The notes under the pieces: generated by a model | The model's database searches: none | What the model was told of the DNA's origin: nothing | The model's input: only the letters and a program-made list of their open reading frames with translations | Position numbers and translations under genes: made by a program | DNA from: an uncultured Acidimicrobiales bacterium | Lineage (GTDB): Bacteria; Actinomycetota; Acidimicrobiia; Acidimicrobiales; SZUA-35 | Reading direction: 5' to 3' | Length of the DNA stretch: 47,843 bases | Assembly: GCA_937922045.1 (NCBI GenBank) | Contig: CAKZXA010000103.1 | Span: 1-47,843 of the forward strand | In this document: piece by piece, positions 31,649-40,829 of the stretch | Layout of the letters: each line of letters starts with the position of its first letter | Numbering within the stretch: the first letter of the stretch is position 1

Positions 31649-32413
31649 ATGAGCGAACCAATGAGTGATCCCACAACCAGTGATCGATTGAAGCGCTATG
31701 GCATACCGGCCGCTTTGCTCGTCGGTGGCATGGCCGTGGGCTCACTGTTCGCCCCGATCGGCTTGGCTTCGGCCCAAGAGTCTGACGGCGCAGAATCCGA
31801 TGCCACCACCGACACCGACACCGACACCGGTGAGACCGATGGCGCCAAGTCGTTGGCGGAGATCGCCGAGAGCCTAGAAGTCGACGACGAAGCGGTAAGA
31901 GCTGCACTAAGCTCGGCGGCTGAAACCCATCTGGATGCGGCGGTCGAAGCTGGTCGTCTCAGCCAGGAAGAAGCTGATGAGAAGCTGGCCGAGATGACGG
32001 AGCGTCTCGATGACAAGATCAACGAGGTCCGCGGCGAAGGTGAAGGCGTCGGTCGCCAGCGCGGTCATCGCAAGCACCATCGCTCACACCGGGCTGAGAT
32101 GAGCGAGTTCCTCGGGCTGAGCGGTGCCGACATTCACGAAGGCCTGGCCGAAGGCAAGAACATCGCCGAGCTTGCCGCCGAGCAGGGCATCAGCGAAGAC
32201 GAACTCGTCGACCACATTGTCTCGAATATCGAGACCCACATGAACGAAGCCGTTCAAGCCGGCAAGATCGAGGCCGACGACGCTGCCCAGAAGCTGGAGC
32301 AGGTCGAAGAGCATGTCACCGACATGGTGAACGGTGAACTCCCAACGTTTGATGGAAAACGGGGAATGCGCAACCATGCTGATCGGTTTCATAAAAGCGC
32401 TGACGGAGCGTAA
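31649..32413 (+). CDS. Exported or anchored protein with two helical repeats
   Basis: A 254-residue acidic protein with a signal-like segment (residues 20-42, ending LASA), an Asp/Thr-rich linker with DTDTDTDT, and two related units of about 59 residues. Unit 1 (68-126) starts SLAEIAESLEVDDEAV and unit 2 (171-229) starts NIAELAAEQGISEDELV. Both then carry an ETHLDAAVEAG- or ETHMNEAVQAG-type helix and an EEADEKL-like turn. A His/Arg-rich stretch (RGHRKHHRSHR) joins them. AAGGAGACT precedes ATG. I do not know its function; adhesion or metal binding are guesses. Confidence 0.8.
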   Translation: MSEPMSDPTTSDRLKRYGIPAALLVGGMAVGSLFAPIGLASAQESDGAESDATTDTDTDTGETDGAKSLAEIAESLEVDDEAVRAALSSAAETHLDAAVEAGRLSQEEADEKLAEMTERLDDKINEVRGEGEGVGRQRGHRKHHRSHRAEMSEFLGLSGADIHEGLAEGKNIAELAAEQGISEDELVDHIVSNIETHMNEAVQAGKIEADDAAQKLEQVEEHVTDMVNGELPTFDGKRGMRNHADRFHKSADGA

Positions 32414-32502
32414 TCAACGCTCCAACATCGGTGCAACCAAATAACCCATAGCACCAAACCCAACTGCGCAATACTCCCCCTTAAGTAGAGCGCAGTCTCC
32501 CG

Positions 32503-32535
32503 CCACGGCTCCGGATTCCCTCCCCGGAGCTGTGG
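32503..32535 (+). terminator. Terminator of the helical-repeat gene
   Basis: A 12-bp stem (CCACGGCTCCGG with CCGGAGCTGTGG, one G-U pair), followed by TTCGTTTTG. A weaker stem, ACTGCGC/GCGCAGT, lies just before it (32463-32496). Confidence 0.8.
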
Positions 32536-32557
32536 TTCGTTTTGACGCTCTCGCCGC

Positions 32558-34255
32558 TCAGCTAGAGCTGCCGCCTCGATACAGGTTCGTGATCGGCATG
32601 CGCCGGTCTTTACCGAAGGCTCGCTTGCTGATACGGGTGCCGAGCGGGCTTTGCTGGCGCTTGAATTCGGCGATGTCGACCAGGCGAGCGATACGACGGA
32701 CGACCGCCTCGTCCCCGCCTGCCTCGATGAGGTCGTGAGCGGTTCGATTCTGCTCAACGAGCTGAATCAACATGGGGTCCAACTCCTCGTAGGGAGGCAG
32801 GCTCTGGTCGTCGCGTTGGTCGGGGCGCAGCTCGGCCGACGGGGCTTTCGTCAGAATGTTCTCGGGGATGATTTCTCGCCCCGCCCGTCGGTTGTAGTCG
32901 CGTGACAGCTCGTAGACCTGGAGTTTCCAGATGTCCTTGATGACGGCGTAGGCCCCAGCGGTGTCGCCGTAGAGGGTTGAATAGCCAACTGCTGTTTCGC
33001 TCTTGTTGCCTGTCGTGAGCACCAGCCAACCAAACTTGTTGGCCAAGGCCATGAGCACAACACCGCGGATGCGACTCTGCAGGTTCTCTTCGGTGAGCCC
33101 CCACGGCTCGGTTCCCAGCGAAGGGGTGAGCATGTCCATGAAGCCGTGGTGGGCGGCCTCGATCGGCACCACCCGTCCGTCGATGCCCAGGTTCTGCACG
33201 AGCTTCTCTGAATCAGATACCGAGTGGTTTGAGGAGTAGCGGGACGGCATCATGACCGCATGCACGTTTTCGGGCCCGAAGGCGTCGGCGGCGAGACAGG
33301 CGGTGATGGCTGAATCGATGCCGCCCGAGAGGCCGAAACACACCTCGGTAAACCCGTTGTTGTTCACGTAATCTTTGACGCCGAGAACAAGAGCGGCCCA
33401 GATCTCCTCCAGCGGGTCGAGCAGGGGTTCGAGCACGGGCGGAAGGCCAGCCCGAGACTGCGACGCGCGATTGGTCACCTCGGTTAGCGGCAGCGTTACC
33501 GGCTTGCGGTCCGTCACGGCGAAGTCGGCGATCTGGACTTGCTCGACGAACTGCCCGGCCCGGGCGATGATTTCACCGTTCACATCGACGACGACAGAGG
33601 CCCCGTCAAACACGAGTTCGTCCTGGCCGCCGACGAGGTTCACATAGGCGATCGGTGTGGCGCACTCGGCGAACCGATCGTCGAGCATGGCGTCACGCTC
33701 CTCCACCTTGTCCTTATGGTAGGGGGATGCATTGATGTTGACGATGATCTGAGCGCCACCGTCGGCCAAGGCCTTGCAAGGTCCGTCGGCGATCCAAAGA
33801 TCTTCACAGATGGCAACACCGACGTTGACGCCGGCGATCGACCACAGTGGAAAGTCGGAGCCGGGGGTGAAGTAGCGCTTCTCGTCGAACACGTTGTAGT
33901 TGGGCAGGGCCTGCTTTGTGAACGAGCCCTTCACCTCGCCTCCGGCGCAGATCGCGGCCCGGTTGTAGATGAGTTCGGGGTTCTCCGGGTCTCGATCGGC
34001 ATAGCCAACGATCACGGCACAGTTACCGGTGGCGGCCGCAACCCGTGCCAACGCAGCCTTGTTGTCAGCGATGAAACGAGGCTTGTACAGCAAGTCTTCC
34101 GGTGGGTAGCCACAGATCGAGAGCTCGCCGAAGACGGCGAGGTCACAATCGGCGGCTTCCGCCTGGGTGAGGGCCTCGATGATGAGGTCCGCATTGTGAT
34201 CGAGGGCGCCGACGATAATGTCGATCTGGCACAGCGCGATTCGCAGAGTTGGCAC
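32558..34255 (-). CDS. nadE: Glutamine-dependent NAD+ synthetase
   Basis: A 565-residue two-domain enzyme. The N-terminal nitrilase-type glutaminase has ELSICGYPPEDLLYKP (catalytic Glu), a Lys in KQALPNYNVFDEKRYF, and the nucleophile Cys in VAICEDLW. The C-terminal synthetase has the ATP motif GLSGGIDSAITACLA. It amidates nicotinic acid adenine dinucleotide with glutamine nitrogen. The two-domain form is usual in actinobacteria. The start is GTG 34255 with TAGAGT seven bases upstream and no Shine-Dalgarno. Confidence 0.96.
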   Translation of the reverse strand: MPTLRIALCQIDIIVGALDHNADLIIEALTQAEAADCDLAVFGELSICGYPPEDLLYKPRFIADNKAALARVAAATGNCAVIVGYADRDPENPELIYNRAAICAGGEVKGSFTKQALPNYNVFDEKRYFTPGSDFPLWSIAGVNVGVAICEDLWIADGPCKALADGGAQIIVNINASPYHKDKVEERDAMLDDRFAECATPIAYVNLVGGQDELVFDGASVVVDVNGEIIARAGQFVEQVQIADFAVTDRKPVTLPLTEVTNRASQSRAGLPPVLEPLLDPLEEIWAALVLGVKDYVNNNGFTEVCFGLSGGIDSAITACLAADAFGPENVHAVMMPSRYSSNHSVSDSEKLVQNLGIDGRVVPIEAAHHGFMDMLTPSLGTEPWGLTEENLQSRIRGVVLMALANKFGWLVLTTGNKSETAVGYSTLYGDTAGAYAVIKDIWKLQVYELSRDYNRRAGREIIPENILTKAPSAELRPDQRDDQSLPPYEELDPMLIQLVEQNRTAHDLIEAGGDEAVVRRIARLVDIAEFKRQQSPLGTRISKRAFGKDRRMPITNLYRGGSSS

Positions 34256-34408
34256 GGGTTCAACTCTATGCGTCCAGCTAGGGCGTTTGGCCCCAGTTTC
34301 GCCCTAGGGCTGGGCGATGGTTCATGAACAGCGATTTTTTCGGCCGGGATGCACCACCCTAGAGAAATGCCTGAGCTAGTATCTCAACGGCGAGGCGGTA
34401 GGACTCAA

Positions 34409-35698
34409 ATGCGTGTTTTTCGTGCCCGTACTTCCAAAACCTCGTTTGTTCAAGACGGCAAGTTTGATGGTGACCGGCCTTCTTCGCCTGCCATCGGCCG
34501 AACCCGGCTTGCGCTAGCTGTTTTCTGTTTCCTCGCCCTGCTTGGGGCCACGATGCCGTCGGCGGCCGCCGATCTCGACGACGAGATCAAGGAACTCGAA
34601 GAGCAGCAAGCTGAGTTGAAGCGACAGCGCGAGCAGCAGGCGTCCGAGATCGATGTAGCCACGGTCGAGACCGAGGAGCTGACGCAGGCTCTGGAGGTTT
34701 GGAACCTCAAGGTCAACGAGAAGGAATCGGATCTAGGCATGGCTCAGGCCAAGCTCGACGCGGCCGAGGTCCGTTATAAGAAGGCCAGTGCCGAGGTCGC
34801 CATCGCCGAAGCCAAGATGGCGGATCTGAAAGACAAGGTCGCCGACCGTGCGGTCAACGCCTTTGTCGGACGAGATCTGGGCGCGGTGAAGTCGCTCAAC
34901 AATCGGGAACCCAAAGAGTCGACGCGGATGAAGACGATGGTGGGTGAAGCCACCGATCAGGACTTCGACATCGCCGAGGAGCTTCGAGCGACGAGGTCGG
35001 ACCTCGCGGTTAAGCAGGCTCAAACCGATGCGGCCAAACAGCAGGCCGACGAGCAGCGAGCCATCATCGAAGCCGATCTGATCGAGGTCGAGAAGGCTCG
35101 CGATCGCCAGGCCGAGCTCGCCAACGAGGCTGAGGTCCGCTTGGAAGCCGAGCTCTACGAACTGGCCATCCTCGAAGAGCGCGACGCCGAGGTAGCCGAG
35201 CAGCACAAGGCGAAGACCCAAGAGCGGGCCCGACGCATCGCCGCAGCCAGGGTTCGCAACAACCCTGCGCCGTCGACCCAGGGCAGCACGAAGTATCCGA
35301 CCGCCGATCAGATAACCAGCATTGGCGGCTTCTGGGTTCACGTCGAAATCGCCGACAACCTTGAAAAAATGCTGGCGGCGGCAAAAGCCGATGGCATCAC
35401 CTTCGGAGGCTGGGCCTACCGCGATCATGCGGCCCAGATTCGACTGCGCAAGGCCCACTGCGGCGGCAGCAGCAACTATGCCGTCTATCAGAAGCCATCA
35501 TCGCAATGCAGCCCGCCAACGGCCCGTCCTGGACGCTCCCAGCACGAGCTTGGCAAGGCGATCGACTTCACCTACGGCGGACGTACGATCGGGTCTCGAT
35601 CGAACACGGGCTACAAATGGCTGGCCAAGAACGCTGCAAACTATGGCTTCTACAACCTGCCGAGCGAACCGTGGCACTGGTCGGTCAACGGCCGCTAG
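34409..35698 (+). CDS. Secreted coiled-coil M15 (VanY-like) peptidase, copy 1
   Basis: A 429-residue protein. A signal segment (LALAVFCFLALLGATMPSAAA) is followed by a long heptad-rich coiled coil (about 60-280) and a C-terminal M15 D-Ala-D-Ala carboxypeptidase domain. The zinc ligands are visible: SQHELGKAID (H379, D386) and EPWHW (E420 catalytic, H423). The layout recalls coiled-coil peptidoglycan hydrolases such as EnvC or RipA-type proteins, but with an M15 domain. TAGTAT at 34377-34382 is a likely -10 box. The second copy follows in the same direction. Confidence 0.87.
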   Translation: MRVFRARTSKTSFVQDGKFDGDRPSSPAIGRTRLALAVFCFLALLGATMPSAAADLDDEIKELEEQQAELKRQREQQASEIDVATVETEELTQALEVWNLKVNEKESDLGMAQAKLDAAEVRYKKASAEVAIAEAKMADLKDKVADRAVNAFVGRDLGAVKSLNNREPKESTRMKTMVGEATDQDFDIAEELRATRSDLAVKQAQTDAAKQQADEQRAIIEADLIEVEKARDRQAELANEAEVRLEAELYELAILEERDAEVAEQHKAKTQERARRIAAARVRNNPAPSTQGSTKYPTADQITSIGGFWVHVEIADNLEKMLAAAKADGITFGGWAYRDHAAQIRLRKAHCGGSSNYAVYQKPSSQCSPPTARPGRSQHELGKAIDFTYGGRTIGSRSNTGYKWLAKNAANYGFYNLPSEPWHWSVNGR

Positions 35699-35808
35699 AA
35701 CGGCCCTGTATCGATCGTCTGCCGATGTGTTGCGCTAACCAACTGCACGTTTGTTGATTCTTGTCCAAATTCATGAAGATCTGTGTCCGGTTCGGCGATC
35801 GACTCCAC

Positions 35809-35814
35809 TAGTAT
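35809..35814 (+). promoter_or_regulatory. -10 box of the second M15 gene
   Basis: TAGTAT here and at 34377-34382 precede the two paralogous peptidase genes, each within CTAGTATC. That suggests separate but similarly controlled promoters. Confidence 0.45.
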
Positions 35815-35892
35815 CGTCCAAAGAGCGATTGTTACGGTAGTGTTTCGGTCGCAGTTTGATTCGGTTCGGCGGCAGAACCGGTGTGGAGTCTC

Positions 35893-37170
35893 ATGTCTCA
35901 TTTGCGGACACAGCTAGGAATTCGGCGACAGTGGGCCATGGCGCTCAGCTTTCTGGCGGTCGCCCTCGTCGCCGGTCTCGCTGGCTTTCCATCTGGAGCC
36001 CAGGAAACGTCGACCACCACGAGTTCAACGCAACCAGAGTCGACCACAACCACTGCAGCCTCGACCACCTCGAGCGAGTCGACCACAACGACGGCAGCCT
36101 CGACCACCTCGAGCGCTTCGACCACGACGACGACGGCTGCGTCCAGTACGACGACGGCTGTTTCGTCGAGCACCACTGCGGCCCAAAAAACGACGACGGT
36201 GGCCGAATCCACCACGAGCTCGACGACCGCTCCGCCCGGCACCGTGCCCGAAGAGGAAGCGGGATCTGACGCAGCCCCAACCGGCAGCGTGTCTGAGGAT
36301 CTTGCTGGCGCCCTCACGGTATGGAATCAGCGGGTTCGGAAGAAGGAAGCGGAGCTGGAGAAAGCCAACGCCGCCCTGGAAGAAGCCGAGAAGCGATCGA
36401 CCGCAACCAGAGCCGAGATCGAGCAGGCCCGTGTCGACCTGATCGACCTTGAAGCCGATATCACCGTGCAGGCGGTCAACGCGTTTCGCGAGCCGGATCT
36501 GTTCACCCTCAACTACCTCAGCAAGCCAAACATGAACGACTCGCTGCGCATGCGCACCGTGCTCGGCCAGTTCGTGGATCAAGACTTCGATGGGGCCGAG
36601 GAACTGCGTATGGCCAAAGAAGATCTGGCCATTCAGGAAGCTCGAGCCAACCGGGCTCGCGAGGATGCCGATGAGGTGGCCGAGCGCATCAAGGCCGAGC
36701 TGGTGGAGCTTGAGAAGGCTCGAGATATGAAGGCCAGCCTTACCGCCAAAGCGGCCGCCAGCCTTGGCGTGGTGACCGCCGATGACATCGTCAAAGTAGG
36801 TGTCTTCGAAGTTCACAAGGATGTCGCCGACGCGGTCAGAGGCATGCTGGCCCAGGCCGAGTCTGAAGGCATCGTCTACTCCGGTGGCGGCTACCGCTCC
36901 TTCGAGAGGCAGGTAGAGATCCGCAAGAGCAACTGTGGCACGTCGTACTATGCCGTTTGGCAGATGCCGTCGTCTCGTTGCCGCCCCCCAACCGCTCGCC
37001 CCGGAGCATCACAGCACGAGAGGGGCATGGCGCTCGACCTTGTCTGTGACGGCGCCCTTATTCGCAGCCGATCCGGTCGCTGTTTCAAGTGGCTGGCCGA
37101 CAACGCTGGCGACTTCGGCTTCTACAATCTTCCCAGTGAGCCGTGGCACTGGTCGGTCAACGGCCGCTAG
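35893..37170 (+). CDS. Secreted coiled-coil M15 peptidase, copy 2, with Ser/Thr-rich linker
   Basis: A 425-residue paralogue of the previous gene. After a signal segment (MALSFLAVALVAGLAG) comes a low-complexity Ser/Thr linker of about 90 residues, then a coiled coil (about 135-285) and an M15 domain with QHERGMALD (H375, D382) and EPWHW (E416, H419). The linker could be O-glycosylated and span the wall. Both copies end with the same 16 residues, FYNLPSEPWHWSVNGR, and the DNA there is nearly identical. A GTG four codons upstream is possible; ATG 35893 is kept. Confidence 0.87.
   Translation: MSHLRTQLGIRRQWAMALSFLAVALVAGLAGFPSGAQETSTTTSSTQPESTTTTAASTTSSESTTTTAASTTSSASTTTTTAASSTTTAVSSSTTAAQKTTTVAESTTSSTTAPPGTVPEEEAGSDAAPTGSVSEDLAGALTVWNQRVRKKEAELEKANAALEEAEKRSTATRAEIEQARVDLIDLEADITVQAVNAFREPDLFTLNYLSKPNMNDSLRMRTVLGQFVDQDFDGAEELRMAKEDLAIQEARANRAREDADEVAERIKAELVELEKARDMKASLTAKAAASLGVVTADDIVKVGVFEVHKDVADAVRGMLAQAESEGIVYSGGGYRSFERQVEIRKSNCGTSYYAVWQMPSSRCRPPTARPGASQHERGMALDLVCDGALIRSRSGRCFKWLADNAGDFGFYNLPSEPWHWSVNGR
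36037..36153 (+). repeat. 39-bp tandem repeats coding the Ser/Thr linker
   Basis: Units starting at 36037 and 36076 both encode ESTTTTAASTTSS and differ at only a few bases. A third, diverged unit starts at 36115. Copy number could vary between strains. Confidence 0.85.
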
Positions 37171-37438
37171 GCGCCTCGCCTCCTCCCTCCCAGAGGATCA
37201 GCATCGTCGCCCAGTGATCTTTGGGGGATTCCCAGGATTCAGCCGAATCGCCTTCTGGCTCAGAATGACCTCAGGAGATCGAGGCTCGGCCGGTGGTTTC
37301 CAAAGGACGAAGGCATCCTGTGATACGTCTGAGGGAGTGGAGGGATTGCCTAGTTTTGGGTGTCGTCTTTTGGTCGCTCGCGCTGGCCTGGCCTCGGTCC
37401 CCGAGCCTCGTTCGGCTCCGATCTGCTAGAAAGAGCGT
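37171..37438. other. Intergenic region without a recognised gene
   Basis: 268 bp between the second M15 gene and the amidase. I see no frame with convincing coding character. The only signal is TAGAAA at 37427-37432, six bases before the amidase GTG. Confidence 0.6.
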
Positions 37439-38911
37439 GTGGCTGCGCCAAATGAACTGACGGCCCTCGACGCTCGATCGGCGTTGATCGACGGCTCGCT
37501 GTCGGCTGTCGAGCTGCTGGAGTCGTGCCTGGGACGCATCGATGAGGTCGATGGTCAGCTGAACGCGATGGTGATCCGGGCCGACGAACGAGCTCGTAGC
37601 GAAGCAGCAGCGGTGGATGGAGCGCTGGCCGCCACGACCGACGTTGGTGAACGGGAGGCCTTGTTCGCCGAGCGACCACTGCTCGGGCTTCCGATCGGGA
37701 TCAAGGACCTTCACGCCACCGAAGGTATTCGCACCACGTTGGGCAGCGAACAGTTCGCCGACAATGTGCCGAACACTGATGCTGGCATTGTGGCCAACGT
37801 TCGTGCCGCCGGCGCCATCGTGGTTGGCAAGACCAATATCCCCGAGCGTTCGATCGGGGCCAACACCGTCAACCGGTTGTTCGGGGCGACGGGCAACCCG
37901 TTCGATCCGACCAAGACATGTGGCGGTTCTTCCGGAGGATCAGCCGTTGCGCTGGCGGCTGAAATGGTGCCTCTGGCCACCGGCTCGGACCATGGCGGCA
38001 GCCTCCGGATTCCGGCCTGTTTCTGCGGTGTCGTTGGGCATCGGGCCACGCCCGGCATCGTGCCGTTCGAGGAACGCACAACACCCCAAACCTTCTACAG
38101 CGTGCAAGGACCAATGGCCCGGACGGTGGCCGACACGGCACTGTTGCTGTCGGTGGTGAGCTCGCGACGACGGCGCGCTGGAGGACGACTAGATCCGATG
38201 GCCTTTCCTTTCCCGACCGAAACCTTGGCCCGGCTCGACGCTCTCAACCCGACCGAACTGAGGATCGGGGTCAGCGAGGATCTCGGGGGTGTACTGGTTT
38301 CACAGTCCATTCGAGGAGAGTTCGGTCGCCGGGTCGACGCCCTAGCCGATCAGGGTGTGCGGATGGTGCCGGTTCCGGTCGATCTGGCCTCTGCTGCCGA
38401 GGTGGACTGGAAGGTGCGAGCCGACATCTTTGTAACCCAGTACCACGCCGAAGCATCAACCTGGGACGAGGGTTTCAACCCCAATATTCGCTCCAGCTAC
38501 GACTCAGCCCTGACCACGCCGATGGCTGAGATCGCTATTGCCCGCTCCCAGCAGATGGACCTGATCCAGAAGTTCCAGTCACTGTTCGTCGACTACGAGT
38601 TGGACGCCATCTGCTGTCCCGGTGTCAGCGTTAGCCCCTTTCCGTGGGCTGAGCTCTATCCCCAAGAGGTCGACGGCCAACCCGTGGAAAACTACATGGC
38701 GTGGCTTGCGCTTACCGCTGCCATCACGGTCGTCGGGCACCCGGTGACCGCCCTCCCCGCCGGACTCGACGCGTTCGGTATGCCGTTTGGTATTCAGCTC
38801 GTCGGACCGATGTATGAGGATCGCCGCCTGCTGTCGGTAGCTCAGACCATCGAGACATGTTGGTCCACATCGCCGTTCGCTCGACCGCGCCCGTCGGTAA
38901 GAGAGCGCTAG
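37439..38911 (+). CDS. Amidase-signature family enzyme
   Basis: A 490-residue amidase with the Ser-cisSer-Lys triad: Lys in GLPIGIKDLH, the cis-Ser region CGGSSGGSAVALAA, and the nucleophile Ser in GSDHGGSLRIPA, where the more usual Thr is His. It hydrolyses an amide bond; the substrate is unknown. A GatA role is unlikely because gatB/gatC are absent and the C-terminus differs. GTG 37439 has TAGAAA six bases upstream. The DUF72 gene starts three bases after its stop. Confidence 0.88.
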   Translation: MAAPNELTALDARSALIDGSLSAVELLESCLGRIDEVDGQLNAMVIRADERARSEAAAVDGALAATTDVGEREALFAERPLLGLPIGIKDLHATEGIRTTLGSEQFADNVPNTDAGIVANVRAAGAIVVGKTNIPERSIGANTVNRLFGATGNPFDPTKTCGGSSGGSAVALAAEMVPLATGSDHGGSLRIPACFCGVVGHRATPGIVPFEERTTPQTFYSVQGPMARTVADTALLLSVVSSRRRRAGGRLDPMAFPFPTETLARLDALNPTELRIGVSEDLGGVLVSQSIRGEFGRRVDALADQGVRMVPVPVDLASAAEVDWKVRADIFVTQYHAEASTWDEGFNPNIRSSYDSALTTPMAEIAIARSQQMDLIQKFQSLFVDYELDAICCPGVSVSPFPWAELYPQEVDGQPVENYMAWLALTAAITVVGHPVTALPAGLDAFGMPFGIQLVGPMYEDRRLLSVAQTIETCWSTSPFARPRPSVRER

Positions 38912-38914
38912 CTG

Positions 38915-39772
38915 ATGCTACGGGTCGGTGCTCCAATGTGGGCTCACCCCCCTTGGTTGGGGACCTTGTTTCCCGCTGACAGTGACCCACTGTCGTGTTA
39001 CGCGACCTGGTGCACGGCGGTGGAGGGCAACACCACGTTCTACGCCACGCCGTCGCCGAAGACCGTCGATCGGTGGCTCGCGTCGATCGCCGAGCATCCC
39101 GGGTTCCGTTTCTGCTTCAAGCTGCCGCGCACCATCACCCACGAGCGTCGCCTACGTCGAGGGGACGTGGAGCTCTCACAATTCTTGGATGTCATCAGCC
39201 CACTCCTTCCATGGCTTGGGCCAGTCCAGATCCAGCTGCCTCCCTCGTTTGGTCCCGACGATCTCAGCGCTCTAGGCATCTTCCTCGATGGGCTGCCGCG
39301 GATGGAACACGACTGGGCGGTCGAGGTTCGCAATCCCGCCTTCTTTCCCGGAGGTTCACACGAACGAGTCCTCAATGACCAGCTGGCTGGCCGTGGGGTC
39401 AATCGTGTCCTGCTCGATAGTCGTCCCCTGTTCGCGGGCCCTTGCCGCACGCCGGGAGAGATCGACGCATTCAAGGCCAAACCGCGGGTGCCGGTGCGGC
39501 CGGTGGTAACCGGCGGCCAGCCCATCGTTCGGTTGATAGGTCAGACCGATCCGTCGGCCACCGAAGCCGGCTGGCAGCAATGGCTGCCCAAGGTCACCGA
39601 GTGGCTCGCTCAAGGACTGAGCCCTTACGTGTTCATCCATACCCCTGACAACGTTGAGTCGCCTGCGCTGAATCGGCACTTTTATCGCCAGGCCCAGGCT
39701 GCATCGCCCGGGCTTCCGGATCTGCCCGAACCGATAGAAGCCGACATCCAGCTCGACCTTTTCGGATCGTAG
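38915..39772 (+). CDS. DUF72-family protein
   Basis: A 285-residue TIM-barrel-like protein of the YecE/DUF72 family. It has VEGNTTFYATPSPKTVDRW near the start, FRFCFKLPRTITHERRL, and WAVEVRNPAFF in the middle. The family's activity is not known; a nuclease-like or metal-dependent fold has been suggested. It lies three bases after the amidase gene, so they are co-transcribed. A hairpin follows. Confidence 0.9.
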   Translation: MLRVGAPMWAHPPWLGTLFPADSDPLSCYATWCTAVEGNTTFYATPSPKTVDRWLASIAEHPGFRFCFKLPRTITHERRLRRGDVELSQFLDVISPLLPWLGPVQIQLPPSFGPDDLSALGIFLDGLPRMEHDWAVEVRNPAFFPGGSHERVLNDQLAGRGVNRVLLDSRPLFAGPCRTPGEIDAFKAKPRVPVRPVVTGGQPIVRLIGQTDPSATEAGWQQWLPKVTEWLAQGLSPYVFIHTPDNVESPALNRHFYRQAQAASPGLPDLPEPIEADIQLDLFGS

Positions 39773-39784
39773 CTTCAGAGCTCA

Positions 39785-39813
39785 GGGTGGCTGAATCCCA
39801 CCGACAGCCACCC
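39785..39813. terminator. Hairpin after the DUF72 gene
   Basis: GGGTGGCTG (39785-39793) and CAGCCACCC (39805-39813) form a 9-bp stem. It lies between convergent genes. The downstream T-rich stretch is loose, so confidence is moderate. Confidence 0.55.
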
Positions 39814-39893
39814 CGAGGCTCGCTTTCATTGGTACTAACTCATGAGGCATCGTCGCGTTACGAAAGTTCTCGATTTGGTTTCGTCGCCGAGGG

Positions 39894-40745
39894 TCAGCCA
39901 GACCAGATCGTGGCCGGATCGGCCTGATCGGTGAGGCGGGCTGCCGCCGTGCCGCGGTCGATATTCAGATTCACGCCATTGATATACGACGCCGATGCTT
40001 CGTCGGCAAGGAAGAGCATGGCTGGTGCCATCTCCTCGGGTCGGGCGAAGCGCCCGGCCACAGCGGCCGCGTGGTCGATGGCCGCGTCGCCGATCCCTCG
40101 ACGGAAGTCGGCGATGATCGCTGTGTCGGTTATCCCGGGGCACACACTGTTCATACGGATACCCGACGGAAGAAGCTGGGTGGCTCGCCACATCGTGTAG
40201 TACTGCACCGCCTCCTTGGACAGCACGTAGCCATCACCAACATCGCCTAGGTTCTCACCGACCCATCCCAGACCGTCGTCAAAGCCTGACGCCTTCATCA
40301 AGGCTTCGTGGGTCGCAACCCGGTCTGACCAGGCGCGTCCGGCCGTCGAAGCGATGTGCACAATCGACGAGCCGGAAGGCATGCGGCTGATGACCGACTC
40401 GGTGAGGTAGCGAAGGCCAAGCCAGTTGACCCTCATCACCTCCTCGGGGCTGAATCGGCCGCCGTTGGGAACACCGGCACAGTTCAGCAAGACGTCGATC
40501 TGGCGAGGTAGCTCGCCCAATGCCGCATCGATTGAGCGAGCCGAGCCAATATCGCAATGCAGAAGTGTGGGCCGATCACCGGTGGATGGCTCGGTCGTTT
40601 GCTGGTCATAGGTGCGATCGAGCGCATACACCTCGGCCCCTGCTTCCAAGAGGGCGGCGAGAACCGCAGCGCCAATGCCGGAGGCGGTACCGGTGGCGAC
40701 GACTGTGCGCCCAGCGAAATGTTCGGTGAATCGCGGAGTGGTCAT
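39894..40745 (-). CDS. Short-chain dehydrogenase/reductase
   Basis: A 283-residue classical SDR: TGTASGIGAAV cofactor loop near residue 18, LNCAGVPNGG, a catalytic Ser in IVHIASTAG, and Tyr-x3-Lys in YVLSKEAV, with an insert of about 30 residues between Ser and Tyr. The layout resembles coniferyl-alcohol or 3-alpha-hydroxysteroid dehydrogenases that contain this insert. ATG 40745 has TAGTGT six bases upstream. It is divergent from the acyl-CoA dehydrogenase, which may suggest a shared catabolic pathway. Confidence 0.88.
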   Translation of the reverse strand: MTTPRFTEHFAGRTVVATGTASGIGAAVLAALLEAGAEVYALDRTYDQQTTEPSTGDRPTLLHCDIGSARSIDAALGELPRQIDVLLNCAGVPNGGRFSPEEVMRVNWLGLRYLTESVISRMPSGSSIVHIASTAGRAWSDRVATHEALMKASGFDDGLGWVGENLGDVGDGYVLSKEAVQYYTMWRATQLLPSGIRMNSVCPGITDTAIIADFRRGIGDAAIDHAAAVAGRFARPEEMAPAMLFLADEASASYINGVNLNIDRGTAAARLTDQADPATIWSG

Positions 40746-40829
40746 CGATCCACACTATCCCGCGGTGGAGGAGCGTCTTCACGCCGCAACATTTGTGCTC
40801 TCTATCGGGGGGTGCGAACATCGAAGGCG

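Noticed and set aside
33539-34327. 262-codon frame opposite nadE
   Set aside because: Shadow of a well-supported enzyme; no ribosome-binding site or domain.
36037-36153. Regular repeats considered as a CRISPR array
   Set aside because: They are in-frame codons for Ser/Thr with no spacers.
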